DNA from: a virus
IMG/VR virus record: IMGVR_UViG_3300025846_000005
Location: 1-41,660 of that record
Length of the DNA: 41,660 nucleotides
Strand: one strand, 5' to 3'
Position 1 is the first letter of the stretch. Every line of letters begins with the position of its first letter. Shown here piece by piece: positions 16,611-24,630 of this stretch. The translations under genes and the position numbers were made by a program. A model generated the notes under the pieces. That model worked only from the letters and a program-made list of their open reading frames with translations. It did no database searches and was not told the origin of the DNA.

Positions 16611-18880
16611 TGGCTAATTTCTGTCTTATAAAGAAAAAGGTTAATGACTTTAAAAAAGGTTTAATGTCTGGCGAGTTAGACCCTGTTAAGATGTCAACTA
16701 TGGCATCTGCTGATAGACGCACCTTATTAGAGAAATATGTCGGAGTTGACCAAGCTAAAAACGTCAATGCCGAGTTCGAGTCTAAACTTTTACTTAAGAA
16801 TCAACAGCAAGGTATGCTTACTTGGGCAAAACAAGTTACAGGTATTAAACCTAACGTCAGACGAGACATCATTACCAGAATAAGTAAAATGACGGAAGTA
16901 TTAGACCCTGCCGATAAGGATATGTTCTTGCAGGATTTAGTTGAACGTAGGTTAGAAGTATCTGTAACAGTTGATGAAGCGTCAAATATAGCAAGAATGT
17001 CAAAAGATATTACTGACACAGGTGATGTTTGGACCAAAAAATTAGATGAAAACAAAACTTGGTCAGATAATTCTACAAAGACTCGTACGGAATGGATAAA
17101 AGATACTGATAGATTAGAATATGGTCTGAAACAAGTTCAACTCAAAAATTATGTAGAAGATTTAAAACTACAAGCCAAAAAGATAACATGGAAACAACCA
17201 GTTAGAAAGATTATTAGTATTCCAAATGCCACGATGGGTGTTATGAAATCAGTGATAGCTTCACTTGATGATAGCTTTTTTGGACGGCAAGGTATTAAAA
17301 CCATTCTTACTGGTTTAAACAATAGAGGCAATTATAAAATATGGGGTAGCGCGTTTATAAAATCTTTTGTAGATATTAAAAGACAACTACTGGCTAGCGG
17401 TAAGTGGTACAAATCAGGAGATGATGCAGTAATGGATATGATAAAAGCTGACATATTATCACGACCAAATGCTATGAGTGGTAAATATAAAGTAGGTGGT
17501 TATGGACTTGATATTTTATCAGAAGAAGCGTTTCCATCATCATTTCCAGAAAAGATTCCTTTATTTGGTAGAGTATTTAAAGCGTCAGAAGTGGCATATA
17601 ATGCCGGGGCATTGCGTATGCGCGCTGACTTGGCTGATAACCTGATAACAAGAGCTGAAAAGAATGGCGTTAATACGTTGAATAAGGCTGAGGCCGAAGG
17701 ATTAGGGCATCTAGTTGGTTCAATGACTGGACGTGGTAGTTTAGGAAAAGGTGAAGTATTAGGAAAAGAAGTCAATGTATTACTATTCTCTGGTAAGTTT
17801 TTAAAAGGCAATATAGACTCTTTGACTGCTCATATATTTGATAAAGCAGTACGGGAGAATCCTGTCGCGCGCAAAGAAGCCGCAAAAAACCTTTTAAGTA
17901 TCATCACTACGATGGCTGGTGTTATGACTATCTCCAATATATTAAGTCCTGGTAGTGCAGAAACAGACCCACAGGGTACAAACTTTGGAAAAATTAAAAT
18001 ATTTGGTCATCCGACAGATATAAGTGGTGGCATGGGAGCAATTGTAGTTCTTGCATCAAGGTTAGTACCAACCTTCCATGATGGTAAATGGAGTAACTGG
18101 TCAAAGAATACAAATGGTAAGTGGACAGATTTAAATGCGAAAACATCAACTGGAAAACCAGTTTATGGCGCTCAGACTGCAATGGATGTTTTTGATAGTT
18201 TTTGGCAAGGAAAATTATCTCCTGGTGCTGGTGTTGTAAGAGATTTGTGGAAAGGTCAAAATTATAACGGTCAACCAGTCACACCTAGTAGTGTAATCGC
18301 TGGACAGATACCATTACCTATGCAAAATGTCGTACAATTTAGCAAAGACCCTAACTCATCGTTTGTATTAGGATCATGGATTCTTGATGCGTTAGGATTC
18401 TCGGTAAGTAGTACAGTACCAAGCAACGAAAAGTCCGGCTATATTCCAGTCGGTCAGAAGATGAGCAATGATAACTTCATTGATGCAGTATCGATTTATG
18501 CTAATGCAATGGGTACAGACCCAGTAACAGCGTTCAATAGAATATTTACAGGCCAAAAGATTACTAAGGTAACTAATGGAACAGTGATAGTCGAGAGAAT
18601 GCCACTTGACGCATCCCAGGATATAAAGAAAAAAGCCAATGCAGATAATCCGACTATGAAACTAGAACACCTTGTACCACTTGAGATAGGTGGTTCTAAT
18701 GATAAAAGTAACTTAAGGGTCGTTACAACTTCTCAGTGGACTCAGTACACAAAGGTCGACAATACCCTTGGTAAGGCATTAAAAGCTGGCACTATTAATA
18801 AATCAACCGCCCAAAAATTGGCATTAGACGTTAAAAATGGTAAAATATCAGCACAAAGTGTTATAGATAAGTATAAATAA
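16610..18880 (+). CDS. Large ejection protein with C-terminal HNH-like domain
   Basis: This encodes 756 aa. The N-terminus (NFCLIKKKVNDFKKGL) starts abruptly with a helical region and no lead-in, as if it were the continuation of the 920-aa protein upstream. A GGAG lies 8 nt before the ATG, so independent translation is possible. The central part contains hydrophobic segments (about 425-445, 470-490). The last 100 residues contain LEHLVPLEIGGSNDKSNL, an H-N pattern typical of HNH nuclease domains (His about residue 685). A virion-carried nuclease is therefore possible. Part of the T7-like or P22-like internal protein group by position. Confidence 0.6.
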   Translation: MANFCLIKKKVNDFKKGLMSGELDPVKMSTMASADRRTLLEKYVGVDQAKNVNAEFESKLLLKNQQQGMLTWAKQVTGIKPNVRRDIITRISKMTEVLDPADKDMFLQDLVERRLEVSVTVDEASNIARMSKDITDTGDVWTKKLDENKTWSDNSTKTRTEWIKDTDRLEYGLKQVQLKNYVEDLKLQAKKITWKQPVRKIISIPNATMGVMKSVIASLDDSFFGRQGIKTILTGLNNRGNYKIWGSAFIKSFVDIKRQLLASGKWYKSGDDAVMDMIKADILSRPNAMSGKYKVGGYGLDILSEEAFPSSFPEKIPLFGRVFKASEVAYNAGALRMRADLADNLITRAEKNGVNTLNKAEAEGLGHLVGSMTGRGSLGKGEVLGKEVNVLLFSGKFLKGNIDSLTAHIFDKAVRENPVARKEAAKNLLSIITTMAGVMTISNILSPGSAETDPQGTNFGKIKIFGHPTDISGGMGAIVVLASRLVPTFHDGKWSNWSKNTNGKWTDLNAKTSTGKPVYGAQTAMDVFDSFWQGKLSPGAGVVRDLWKGQNYNGQPVTPSSVIAGQIPLPMQNVVQFSKDPNSSFVLGSWILDALGFSVSSTVPSNEKSGYIPVGQKMSNDNFIDAVSIYANAMGTDPVTAFNRIFTGQKITKVTNGTVIVERMPLDASQDIKKKANADNPTMKLEHLVPLEIGGSNDKSNLRVVTTSQWTQYTKVDNTLGKALKAGTINKSTAQKLALDVKNGKISAQSVIDKYK

Positions 18881-18891
18881 AAGGAGATAAT

Positions 18892-19050
18892 ATGGACAAA
18901 GGTATCAAAGGCGTAATCGCAAAAAATATGTTCGGTAAAAAGAGAATGCTAAAAAAAGCTGTCAAGAAAGACAACGAAAAAGATAATGGCAAAAAAGAGA
19001 CTAAGGGTCACGAAAAAGCAGAGTCTAAAAGTTTTGAAGTCGCAGAATAG
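18892..19050 (+). CDS. 52-aa Lys-rich protein
   Basis: This small basic protein (about one third Lys) has a perfect AAGGAG site and follows the last ejection gene by 11 bp. Its stop codon directly abuts the stop codon of the convergent zinc-ribbon gene at 19051, leaving no room for a terminator. It may be a small DNA- or capsid-binding protein. No family is recognised. Confidence 0.6.
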   Translation: MDKGIKGVIAKNMFGKKRMLKKAVKKDNEKDNGKKETKGHEKAESKSFEVAE

Positions 19051-19320
19051 TTAGATACTATTTTTGCGAGTAAAATCATCGCCATATCGTTTACGAGCAT
19101 CCTCAGGATAGGCTTTTATGTATTCTCTAGGCTCAAATGGTTGGGTTATCTCGCGTTTAAATTGTCTCTGTTGTTCTTGACGGTAGTATTTACTGCTCCT
19201 ATCAGAACCTTTTTGTAGATTACTTAAACACCTATTGCAACCAGTAATAATCTCGCCCTTAGAGATGATACTTTTAATCGAGTCTGCCTCTCTGCCACAA
19301 TTAGGACATAGTCTTTTCAT
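19051..19320 (-). CDS. Zinc-ribbon protein
   Basis: This encodes 89 aa with CPNC and CNRC pairs in the first 35 residues, a four-Cys zinc site, followed by a charged helical tail. The start at 19320 is chosen because its ATG overlaps the TGA of the upstream HNH gene (ATGA), with GGGG upstream. A longer in-frame start at 19335 is possible. It is the last gene of the groES-groEL unit. Function is unknown; RNA or DNA binding is plausible. Confidence 0.6.
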   Translation of the reverse strand: MKRLCPNCGREADSIKSIISKGEIITGCNRCLSNLQKGSDRSSKYYRQEQQRQFKREITQPFEPREYIKAYPEDARKRYGDDFTRKNSI

Positions 19321-19826
19321 TTTAGCCATCCCCATCTATCACCAGATACAATATGCATAATAGCGCTACGGCTAACGTCATATTCTAAAGCTAGTTTATA
19401 TTGTGAATATACAAATTGTTTGTATTTATCTCTTATTTCTAATACTTGTATTTCACTAAGTTTTGATAAACCATGTCTTTCGCCTTTATTATTAGGCCAC
19501 TTATGTAGTGTGTTTAATGAATGCAACGAATTTTCAGATTGAGTACACCACTCAAGATTTTCAACTCGATTATCGCATCTAATCCCATTTTTATGGTTTA
19601 CTTCCAACTTATTATCATCATTTGGTATAAACTCTTGCGCGATAAGACGATGAACAAGGACATATTTATGTTTGTTATTAGATAGATAATGCAGTGTACA
19701 ATAAACATCTTTATCTCTACGATTGCATAATATATGTTTATTTTCCCTATTTCTTATAAGGCCGACATTGCTTACCTCATAACGACCATCTATAACTGAC
19801 CTCCATATTGCATCATCTATTTTCAT
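19317..19826 (-). CDS. HNH homing endonuclease (NUMOD4-HNH-HTH)
   Basis: This encodes 169 aa. It has an N-terminal NUMOD4 motif (IWRSVIDGRYEVSNVGLI, residues 8-25). The HNH core has VHRLIAQEFI, EVNHKNGIRCDN and NLEWCTQSEN (about 57-103). A C-terminal helix-turn-helix covers about 120-165. All key residues appear present. It is wedged between a TM protein gene and the zinc-ribbon gene and overlaps both, which suggests a mobile insertion in the chaperonin operon. Confidence 0.85.
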   Translation of the reverse strand: MKIDDAIWRSVIDGRYEVSNVGLIRNRENKHILCNRRDKDVYCTLHYLSNNKHKYVLVHRLIAQEFIPNDDNKLEVNHKNGIRCDNRVENLEWCTQSENSLHSLNTLHKWPNNKGERHGLSKLSEIQVLEIRDKYKQFVYSQYKLALEYDVSRSAIMHIVSGDRWGWLK

Positions 19827-20052
19827 ATGACCCTGGATTTAATCTTTCCATCATCTCATTATGCTCTTCTTGGGCCTTATGGATTGGGTCGTAAGGGTCT
19901 ATAAGTTCGCTCTTTTTTTCGTCTGGTTTTTCTTTATCTAATTTATCTTTCATATCGACAGTAATTTTAGATATAGAGTCTCGCAGTACCCTATATCTAA
20001 GCCCTGCATAGAATGAGGCAATGATTGCTATAACCAAAGCCAAGATTTCCAT
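19813..20052 (-). CDS. Small single-TM protein
   Basis: This encodes 79 aa with one N-terminal TM segment (about 3-18) and then a highly charged cytoplasmic helix. Its start overlaps the groEL stop, so it is co-translated with the chaperonin. Its last codons overlap the HNH start. It may anchor or regulate something at the membrane. No family is recognised. Confidence 0.55.
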   Translation of the reverse strand: MEILALVIAIIASFYAGLRYRVLRDSISKITVDMKDKLDKEKPDEKKSELIDPYDPIHKAQEEHNEMMERLNPGSYENR

Positions 20053-21614
20053 TATTTCTTTTCGTCCTCTAATAAGATGCCATAACCAGTTGTTATAAGA
20101 TTAGCTACTGTTGATGTCGAGTTAATAATTACCTGTTCGGCTGATAACCTAGCATCCACAATTCCATCTTTGATTATATCGACTATTTTATCGCTTTTTC
20201 GCAGATTGTAACCAAATCCAATCGGAGCATCTAGGGCTTCTTGCAGTTTTAATTCTGACTGTAAATCGGCATTTATCAATAGTTTTTTGAATGTATCTCG
20301 CAATGATTTTCTGCTTATATCACTAATATCTGGAAGTTTACTTAGTTCTAATAATGTGATACCACCACCTGCTACGATACCACTACGACTAGCGTTTCTA
20401 GTTGAGTTAATTGTATCCTCAACCCTAAACTCTAATTCCTCTCTAGCTGAATCTGTTGGCGAACCAATACGGAATAAGGCAATCTTACCTTCAAGTTTAG
20501 CTACTCGGTCTTTTAGTCTCTCAACTACCAAGTCGGAGACTTCTAGTTTAATAGCCTCTTTGATGTCTTTAATGCGCATTTCTAGGTGTTCCGATTGCAC
20601 ATCGCCAAATATAGTAGATTCACTTTTAGTAGTAACGACGCGAGCAACTGAACCTAAGTAACTAGCGTCAAATTGACGCATATTTGTTACATCGGTAATC
20701 GGTTTACAATTAGTGTAAATTGCAATATCTTCAAGTAATTCTTTAGCCATTGAACCAAATGATGGTGGAGGCGTGATAACTATAGCGTCGATAGCACCCG
20801 AATTAATAGCGCTGACGATTGAGACATAAGCTCCCTCTTCAATATTTCCTACAAGTAGTAGTCGAGGTATAACGCTTCCATCATTAGGTATTTGCATAGT
20901 CTTAGCTATGGTTGTTAGAAGTTCAAAGGCATCTGTCTTAGAGCGAACTGGGCGAATACATACTACAACCGTAGGACTAATTATTTCTTTTTTACCAGAT
21001 TGTAGGGCCGTAAAACCAGATTGCAAGTAATATCCATCAACATATTCACGTTCAATACTATTAACGGGGGCTTTTTCAGCGATGATTCCGCCGTCATCTC
21101 CAACGTATTCAATAGCTTCAGATATTAACTTTCCGATTAAAGGATCTCCACAAGATACACTAGCTACTTGTTCGAGTTGCCCCTTGACTACTGGTTTAGA
21201 TAATTCATTAATTCTAGCGGTTAATACGTCGCTGTCTTTTTTTAGTGAATCACTAATATCCATGCAATGAATACCTGATGCCATAGCTTGGACACTATAT
21301 TCAAATAACTTATAACTAACACCTATAGTAGCAGAGGTTGCATCACCAGCATTACGATTTGTAGTTTCGGCAGCTTCGATCATGGCTTGAGCGCCCATAT
21401 TTTTAGCCCTATCTGAAAAGAATATAGCCCTGGCTGCCGTAATACCATCCCTCGTGATGACTGGTCTACCGAATGGTTGCTCAATGATGACATTTTTACC
21501 TTTTGGGCCATAAGTGCTAGATACTACATCATAAACAGCTTTTGCACCTTCAAGCATCTTTGCTAAGATTTCTTTTTCTTGTAATATAACCTTATTTTCT
21601 TTGACATTTGCCAT
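20052..21614 (-). CDS. groEL: Phage-encoded GroEL (group I chaperonin)
   Basis: This encodes 520 aa and aligns with GroEL from end to end. The ATP site has TYGPKGKNVI (34-43), TRDGITAA with Asp56, AGDATSAT with Asp91 (Asp87 of E. coli GroEL), RVEDTINSTR with Asp400 (Asp398) and GIVAGGG (412-418). All catalytic aspartates are present, so it should hydrolyse ATP. The apical domain (about 190-375) is divergent. The Gly-Gly-Met tail is absent; the protein ends in charged residues. It lies 11 bp after the GroES-like gene with a GGAG site. A chamber adapted to phage coat or ejection proteins is the likely use; this is inference. Confidence 0.95.
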   Translation of the reverse strand: MANVKENKVILQEKEILAKMLEGAKAVYDVVSSTYGPKGKNVIIEQPFGRPVITRDGITAARAIFFSDRAKNMGAQAMIEAAETTNRNAGDATSATIGVSYKLFEYSVQAMASGIHCMDISDSLKKDSDVLTARINELSKPVVKGQLEQVASVSCGDPLIGKLISEAIEYVGDDGGIIAEKAPVNSIEREYVDGYYLQSGFTALQSGKKEIISPTVVVCIRPVRSKTDAFELLTTIAKTMQIPNDGSVIPRLLLVGNIEEGAYVSIVSAINSGAIDAIVITPPPSFGSMAKELLEDIAIYTNCKPITDVTNMRQFDASYLGSVARVVTTKSESTIFGDVQSEHLEMRIKDIKEAIKLEVSDLVVERLKDRVAKLEGKIALFRIGSPTDSAREELEFRVEDTINSTRNASRSGIVAGGGITLLELSKLPDISDISRKSLRDTFKKLLINADLQSELKLQEALDAPIGFGYNLRKSDKIVDIIKDGIVDARLSAEQVIINSTSTVANLITTGYGILLEDEKK

Positions 21615-21625
21615 GTTATTCTCCT

Positions 21626-22012
21626 TTATTTACCAACATTAAATCCGCCTGAGCGAATATCATCTATTAAATAAGCTTGTGTTTCATCGTTTTCTTCATA
21701 GGCGATAATATCTGACATATTCAAAAATACATATTCATCTTCGCCATCTTGAAACCTACGACCTCGGTCTTGTAGGGCTTCCCAAAATACAATCTTACCC
21801 ATAAACTTGTTGAAATGATTATAAAGCTTCTCAGCTAACTCTTCATTACATAGTGAATTATCAAAAGCGAATGAGTGATAACCAAAGAATATAATATCCT
21901 CTTTAGATGGTACGGAAACTACTACGCCATGTTCTGAACCACTACCGGCATTTAAACCGAACTGGTCTTTACTTACATGAATCTTTATTTTGTCAGCTGT
22001 GGGTAATAACAT
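21626..22012 (-). CDS. groES: GroES-like co-chaperonin
   Basis: This encodes 128 aa directly upstream of groEL. The fold signature is visible: LLPTADKIKIHV start, a Gly-rich flexible loop (about 16-27), GVVVSVPSKEDIIFFG, then GKIVFWE and a C-terminal DEYVFLNMSDIIAYEE that closely follows the ending of GroES. It is about 30 residues longer than host GroES, with an insertion of about 25 residues near 45-70 where the roof lies. That recalls T4 gp31 as a phage co-chaperonin adapted to larger substrates. Ribosome site GGAGTAAATATG. Preceded by a regulated leader. Confidence 0.75.
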   Translation of the reverse strand: MLLPTADKIKIHVSKDQFGLNAGSGSEHGVVVSVPSKEDIIFFGYHSFAFDNSLCNEELAEKLYNHFNKFMGKIVFWEALQDRGRRFQDGEDEYVFLNMSDIIAYEENDETQAYLIDDIRSGGFNVGK

Positions 22013-22018
22013 ATTTAC

Positions 22019-22133
22019 TCCTTTAAAAAATATAAAAGGCTACACCAGCCGCAGCGCTGAATGTAGCCATTAATGTTTTGTAAGCTGCGGTTATCATGGT
22101 TATACTATAATTTATTTGTTATTTAATTGTCAA
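22019..22133 (-). promoter_or_regulatory. groES-groEL promoter and attenuator-like leader
   Basis: On the - strand, TTGACA (22128-22133) and TATAGT (22104-22109) are separated by 18 bp. About 35 nt downstream lies a hairpin, GGCTACA/TGTAGCC (22038-22044 and 22062-22068) with an inner CAGC/GCTG, followed by TTTTATATTTTTT. This is a strong intrinsic terminator placed between promoter and gene. The leader also has CCGCAGC (22084-22090), perfectly complementary to GCTGCGG (22049-22055) inside the hairpin, giving an alternative fold. The start of groES follows behind GGAG. Confidence 0.65.
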
Positions 22134-22180
22134 TGGTTTATAATTCAAACAAAGGCATCCCTCGAGATGCTATTTTTATT
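22116..22180 (+). promoter_or_regulatory. Lysis-operon promoter with hairpin leader
   Basis: TTGTTA (22116-22121), a 17-bp spacer and TATAAT (22139-22144) are divergent from the groES promoter and share its DNA. The hairpin GCATC-CCTCGA-GATGC (22155-22170) and TATTTTTATT follow 10 nt later. The first start is at 22209. Confidence 0.65.
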
Positions 22181-22208
22181 AATTAATAATTTTAGAAAGT
22201 TGAACAAG

Positions 22209-22670
22209 ATGCCTAAAATCAGTACTGAATGGACAGTAGCAACACTTCACGAATACGACGAGGCTATCAGGAAAGTCGAGAATGAATTTCAGACCGAACG
22301 TGATAGGCGATATACCGAAGTAGCCATTGAACGAGAGAAAGCACTCCGTATTAAAGAAACAGCCGACCTTGCTGCTCTATCACTAGCTCGTGAATCTCAA
22401 ACCTACAAAGAGCAACAAAATGACGCTCTCCGAGATAAGAATCTTAGTGAATCTGGTATTTACGCCACGAACGCTAGTGTCGCTCAAGCAATTGGTAACC
22501 TAGAGAATAAACTTGACTCTGCTTTGCAACCTCTTATCAATTTTGTTGCTAACCAAAAAGGTGCTGCTCAAGGTTCACATTCAACCAAGTTCGGTATGTA
22601 TGCTGCTATTGGTGCTACTGCGACTATTGTGGGATTACTTAGTGTATTATTAAACGCTTTAGCTAAATAA
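22209..22670 (+). CDS. Coiled-coil protein with C-terminal TM segment
   Basis: This encodes 153 aa from the ATG at 22209; upstream in-frame starts lie inside the leader hairpin. Residues about 15-80 form a charged coiled coil, and the C-terminal 22 residues are a hydrophobic TM segment ending in AK. It opens the lysis operon just before the endolysin. It could be a membrane-anchored rod linked to lysis or superinfection control. No family is recognised. Confidence 0.55.
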   Translation: MPKISTEWTVATLHEYDEAIRKVENEFQTERDRRYTEVAIEREKALRIKETADLAALSLARESQTYKEQQNDALRDKNLSESGIYATNASVAQAIGNLENKLDSALQPLINFVANQKGAAQGSHSTKFGMYAAIGATATIVGLLSVLLNALAK

Positions 22671-22680
22671 AGGAGTAAGT

Positions 22681-23469
22681 ATGATTTCTATCGATGAATT
22701 CGTGGATAAGTGGAACGAAGAGTCGATAGATGTTGACGGGTTTCCACCCGATCAACCATACCAGTGCTATGATACTTTTATCCAATATAACCGAGAGTGC
22801 ATCGGTTGCCAACCAGTTATTATTTGTAATTGGTCTGGCTATGTAAAAGATTTTTGGGAACATTTTAATGAGACAATTTTACCCCTATATTATACTCAAG
22901 TCGGTCCACTAGAAAAAGGCCAGAAAGGTGATGTCTGCATTTGGGGAAACGCCCCAGCTACACCATATTCACACATTGCTATTCTATTAGCAGATAACGG
23001 TATCACTCAGCATATATTTGGACAAAATCAACCAAGTCCATATTGTACTATAATAGATTTTACGAGTAACGGTCTTCTCGGTTATTTAAGACCAAAAGGA
23101 GTAGACATGATAGTAGACATTGACAAACTAAAATATTTATATATGGGGATATATGCTCAGATGACGCCACCATTGCCAACTGACCCTAGCATTGGCAAGG
23201 ATTATGCAACCATCGCCGAAGGTTTACTAGATTACGCAAATAGAAATAACGTAGCCTACTGGCAGTACAAACCTCAAGCTGAAGCTAAAATTGCTAGTCT
23301 AACTAAACGAGTTTCTGATTTACAAACTGAACTAGCCAAGAAATTAGAACCAGTCGCTACTCCTACACCACCAGTTACACCCCCAATTACGCCACCAGTA
23401 GTCATATCTCCAGTCGAAACAACTTGGCAGAGGATATGGACTTGGATAACAAAACTAATAAGGAGATAA
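22681..23469 (+). CDS. CHAP-domain endolysin
   Basis: This encodes 262 aa. Residues 1-145 are a CHAP peptidoglycan hydrolase: Cys29 in QPYQCYDT is the nucleophile, and His98 in TPYSHIAIL follows a GDVCIWG strand. A linker with a coiled coil (about 195-225) leads to a Pro/Thr-rich segment and an amphipathic Trp/Arg-rich end (TWQRIWTWITKLIRR) that may bind wall or membrane. There is no signal peptide, so release should need the holins encoded next. AAGGAG start. CHAP lysins without spanins are usual for hosts lacking an outer membrane. Confidence 0.85.
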   Translation: MISIDEFVDKWNEESIDVDGFPPDQPYQCYDTFIQYNRECIGCQPVIICNWSGYVKDFWEHFNETILPLYYTQVGPLEKGQKGDVCIWGNAPATPYSHIAILLADNGITQHIFGQNQPSPYCTIIDFTSNGLLGYLRPKGVDMIVDIDKLKYLYMGIYAQMTPPLPTDPSIGKDYATIAEGLLDYANRNNVAYWQYKPQAEAKIASLTKRVSDLQTELAKKLEPVATPTPPVTPPITPPVVISPVETTWQRIWTWITKLIRR

Positions 23470-23472
23470 GAA

Positions 23473-23673
23473 ATGCTTTCAAGAATAATATTATCAGTAA
23501 TCGTAGCAGTCGTAGTAACACTAGGTTGCTACTTAGTCGGTACAATTTTAGTAACTTTAAGAGTGGACATCGCCATTGCTGTCGGAGGCTTTTTACAGTC
23601 TTGGGGTAGCGTTATAGGAATCCTATCAGGTCTCTGGTATTTCTTTAGCGGCTCAACCCTCTTTAGGAGATAA
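23473..23673 (+). CDS. Holin-like protein 1
   Basis: This encodes 66 aa with two TM segments (about 5-28 and 36-60) and a short basic C-terminus. It starts 3 bp after the endolysin gene behind AAGGAG. Size, topology and position fit a holin that forms the membrane lesion for lysin release. Confidence 0.65.
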   Translation: MLSRIILSVIVAVVVTLGCYLVGTILVTLRVDIAIAVGGFLQSWGSVIGILSGLWYFFSGSTLFRR

Positions 23674-23675
23674 TT

Positions 23676-23945
23676 ATGGACAAAAAAGCACTAATTGAAT
23701 TAGCAAAGTCATTTGGTAGGTTTATCTGGTTTGGAGTTCTAGGACTTATCGTAGCGTTTCTGACTGCTTTAGTAGCAGGTAGTACGTTTACAAATATAGC
23801 GGTAGATATACTAGGACAAACTGTCAATGTCGGGTTTATTATCGTAGCCGTAGTTGCTTTTGTAACTAAGGGCATTGATAGGTACATCCACGAGAACGAA
23901 AGTATTAGAGTCGAGGGCATAGCCCCTAACGTACTCCAGAAGTAA
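23676..23945 (+). CDS. Holin-like protein 2
   Basis: This encodes 89 aa with two TM segments (about 15-36 and 46-64) and a charged cytoplasmic tail. It lies 2 bp after holin 1 with a GGAG site. It may be a second holin or an antiholin partner. Which of the two is the lesion-forming protein cannot be read from sequence. Confidence 0.6.
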   Translation: MDKKALIELAKSFGRFIWFGVLGLIVAFLTALVAGSTFTNIAVDILGQTVNVGFIIVAVVAFVTKGIDRYIHENESIRVEGIAPNVLQK

Positions 23946-23946
23946 T

Positions 23947-24021
23947 ATGGTGGTACTCTGTATTTTGTTCATAATCTTTATGGGCTGGTGCAGTTATAAT
24001 AATTTAACTCGTGAGGAATAG
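23947..24021 (+). CDS. 24-aa hydrophobic peptide
   Basis: The start lies 1 bp after holin 2. The peptide is mostly a hydrophobic segment (VVLCILFIIFMGWC) followed by a polar end. It lacks a strong ribosome site and may depend on coupling. It could be a minute lysis accessory protein; support is weak. Confidence 0.3.
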   Translation: MVVLCILFIIFMGWCSYNNLTREE

Positions 24022-24026
24022 TGGTC

Positions 24027-24233
24027 ATGGAATACAACCCAGAAAAAATCGCACAAGAAGTCGAAGCACTAGAAGAAGATTTTGGTGAACTAGACACTCT
24101 TAGTAATACCGAGATAGTTCAGTTTATTGTGGACGCTTCTAATAATGTTGGTGAAACGTCAGGTTCGATTCAGATGGCTCTACGACTACTTACTAAACGT
24201 GGTATTTATATCGACGAGCAAGGTAATGATTGA
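24027..24233 (+). CDS. Small acidic protein
   Basis: This encodes 68 aa, acidic and helical. The ATG at 24027 is preferred over GTG at 24021 because GAGGA (24013-24017) is 9 nt upstream of it. It overlaps the next gene by 8 nt. No family is recognised. Confidence 0.55.
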   Translation: MEYNPEKIAQEVEALEEDFGELDTLSNTEIVQFIVDASNNVGETSGSIQMALRLLTKRGIYIDEQGND

Positions 24234-24630
24234 ACACTACCCGACAACCTTACACGGTATTCCAGTCAATCCGTTAGACATCTGGCTTCCAGAGACCAAC
24301 TTAAACCCCGAAAAAGACAAAAATTACAATAATCACCATAGCTCTTACTACGCAAGAATGTATGGTGGTTTTTTGTTATATCAAGTCTTTCACGACCTAG
24401 CATCTAATCAACAATACCTTTTAAGAGACGTGCATTCGTGGATTCACGAGCATTACGGTCCGCCTGAGATGCCTAAACCACTAGAAGCCCTAGTTGCGAT
24501 TGAGCAGGCGTGGGACGCTCATGAAGTCTTACAAATCAGAAGAGAGGGCGAGTATATTCGCCGACCAGTTACTACCACTATTTTACAGTGCTGCATAGAT
24601 GATTACGACAATAACAGAGGTAAGATGTAA
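24226..24630 (+). CDS. Unknown His/Tyr-rich protein
   Basis: This encodes 134 aa from the ATG at 24226, which overlaps the preceding stop. It is rich in His and aromatics (HHSSYYARMYGG near residue 38; VHSWIHEHYGPPEMP near 70). The end is charged. The His cluster might bind a metal, but no known site is recognised. Start alternatives further upstream lie inside the previous gene and lack ribosome sites. Confidence 0.5.
   Translation: MIEHYPTTLHGIPVNPLDIWLPETNLNPEKDKNYNNHHSSYYARMYGGFLLYQVFHDLASNQQYLLRDVHSWIHEHYGPPEMPKPLEALVAIEQAWDAHEVLQIRREGEYIRRPVTTTILQCCIDDYDNNRGKM

Noticed and set aside
20287-20661. Plus-strand ORF opposite groEL
   Set aside because: It is a shadow of a well-conserved chaperonin gene with no ribosome site.
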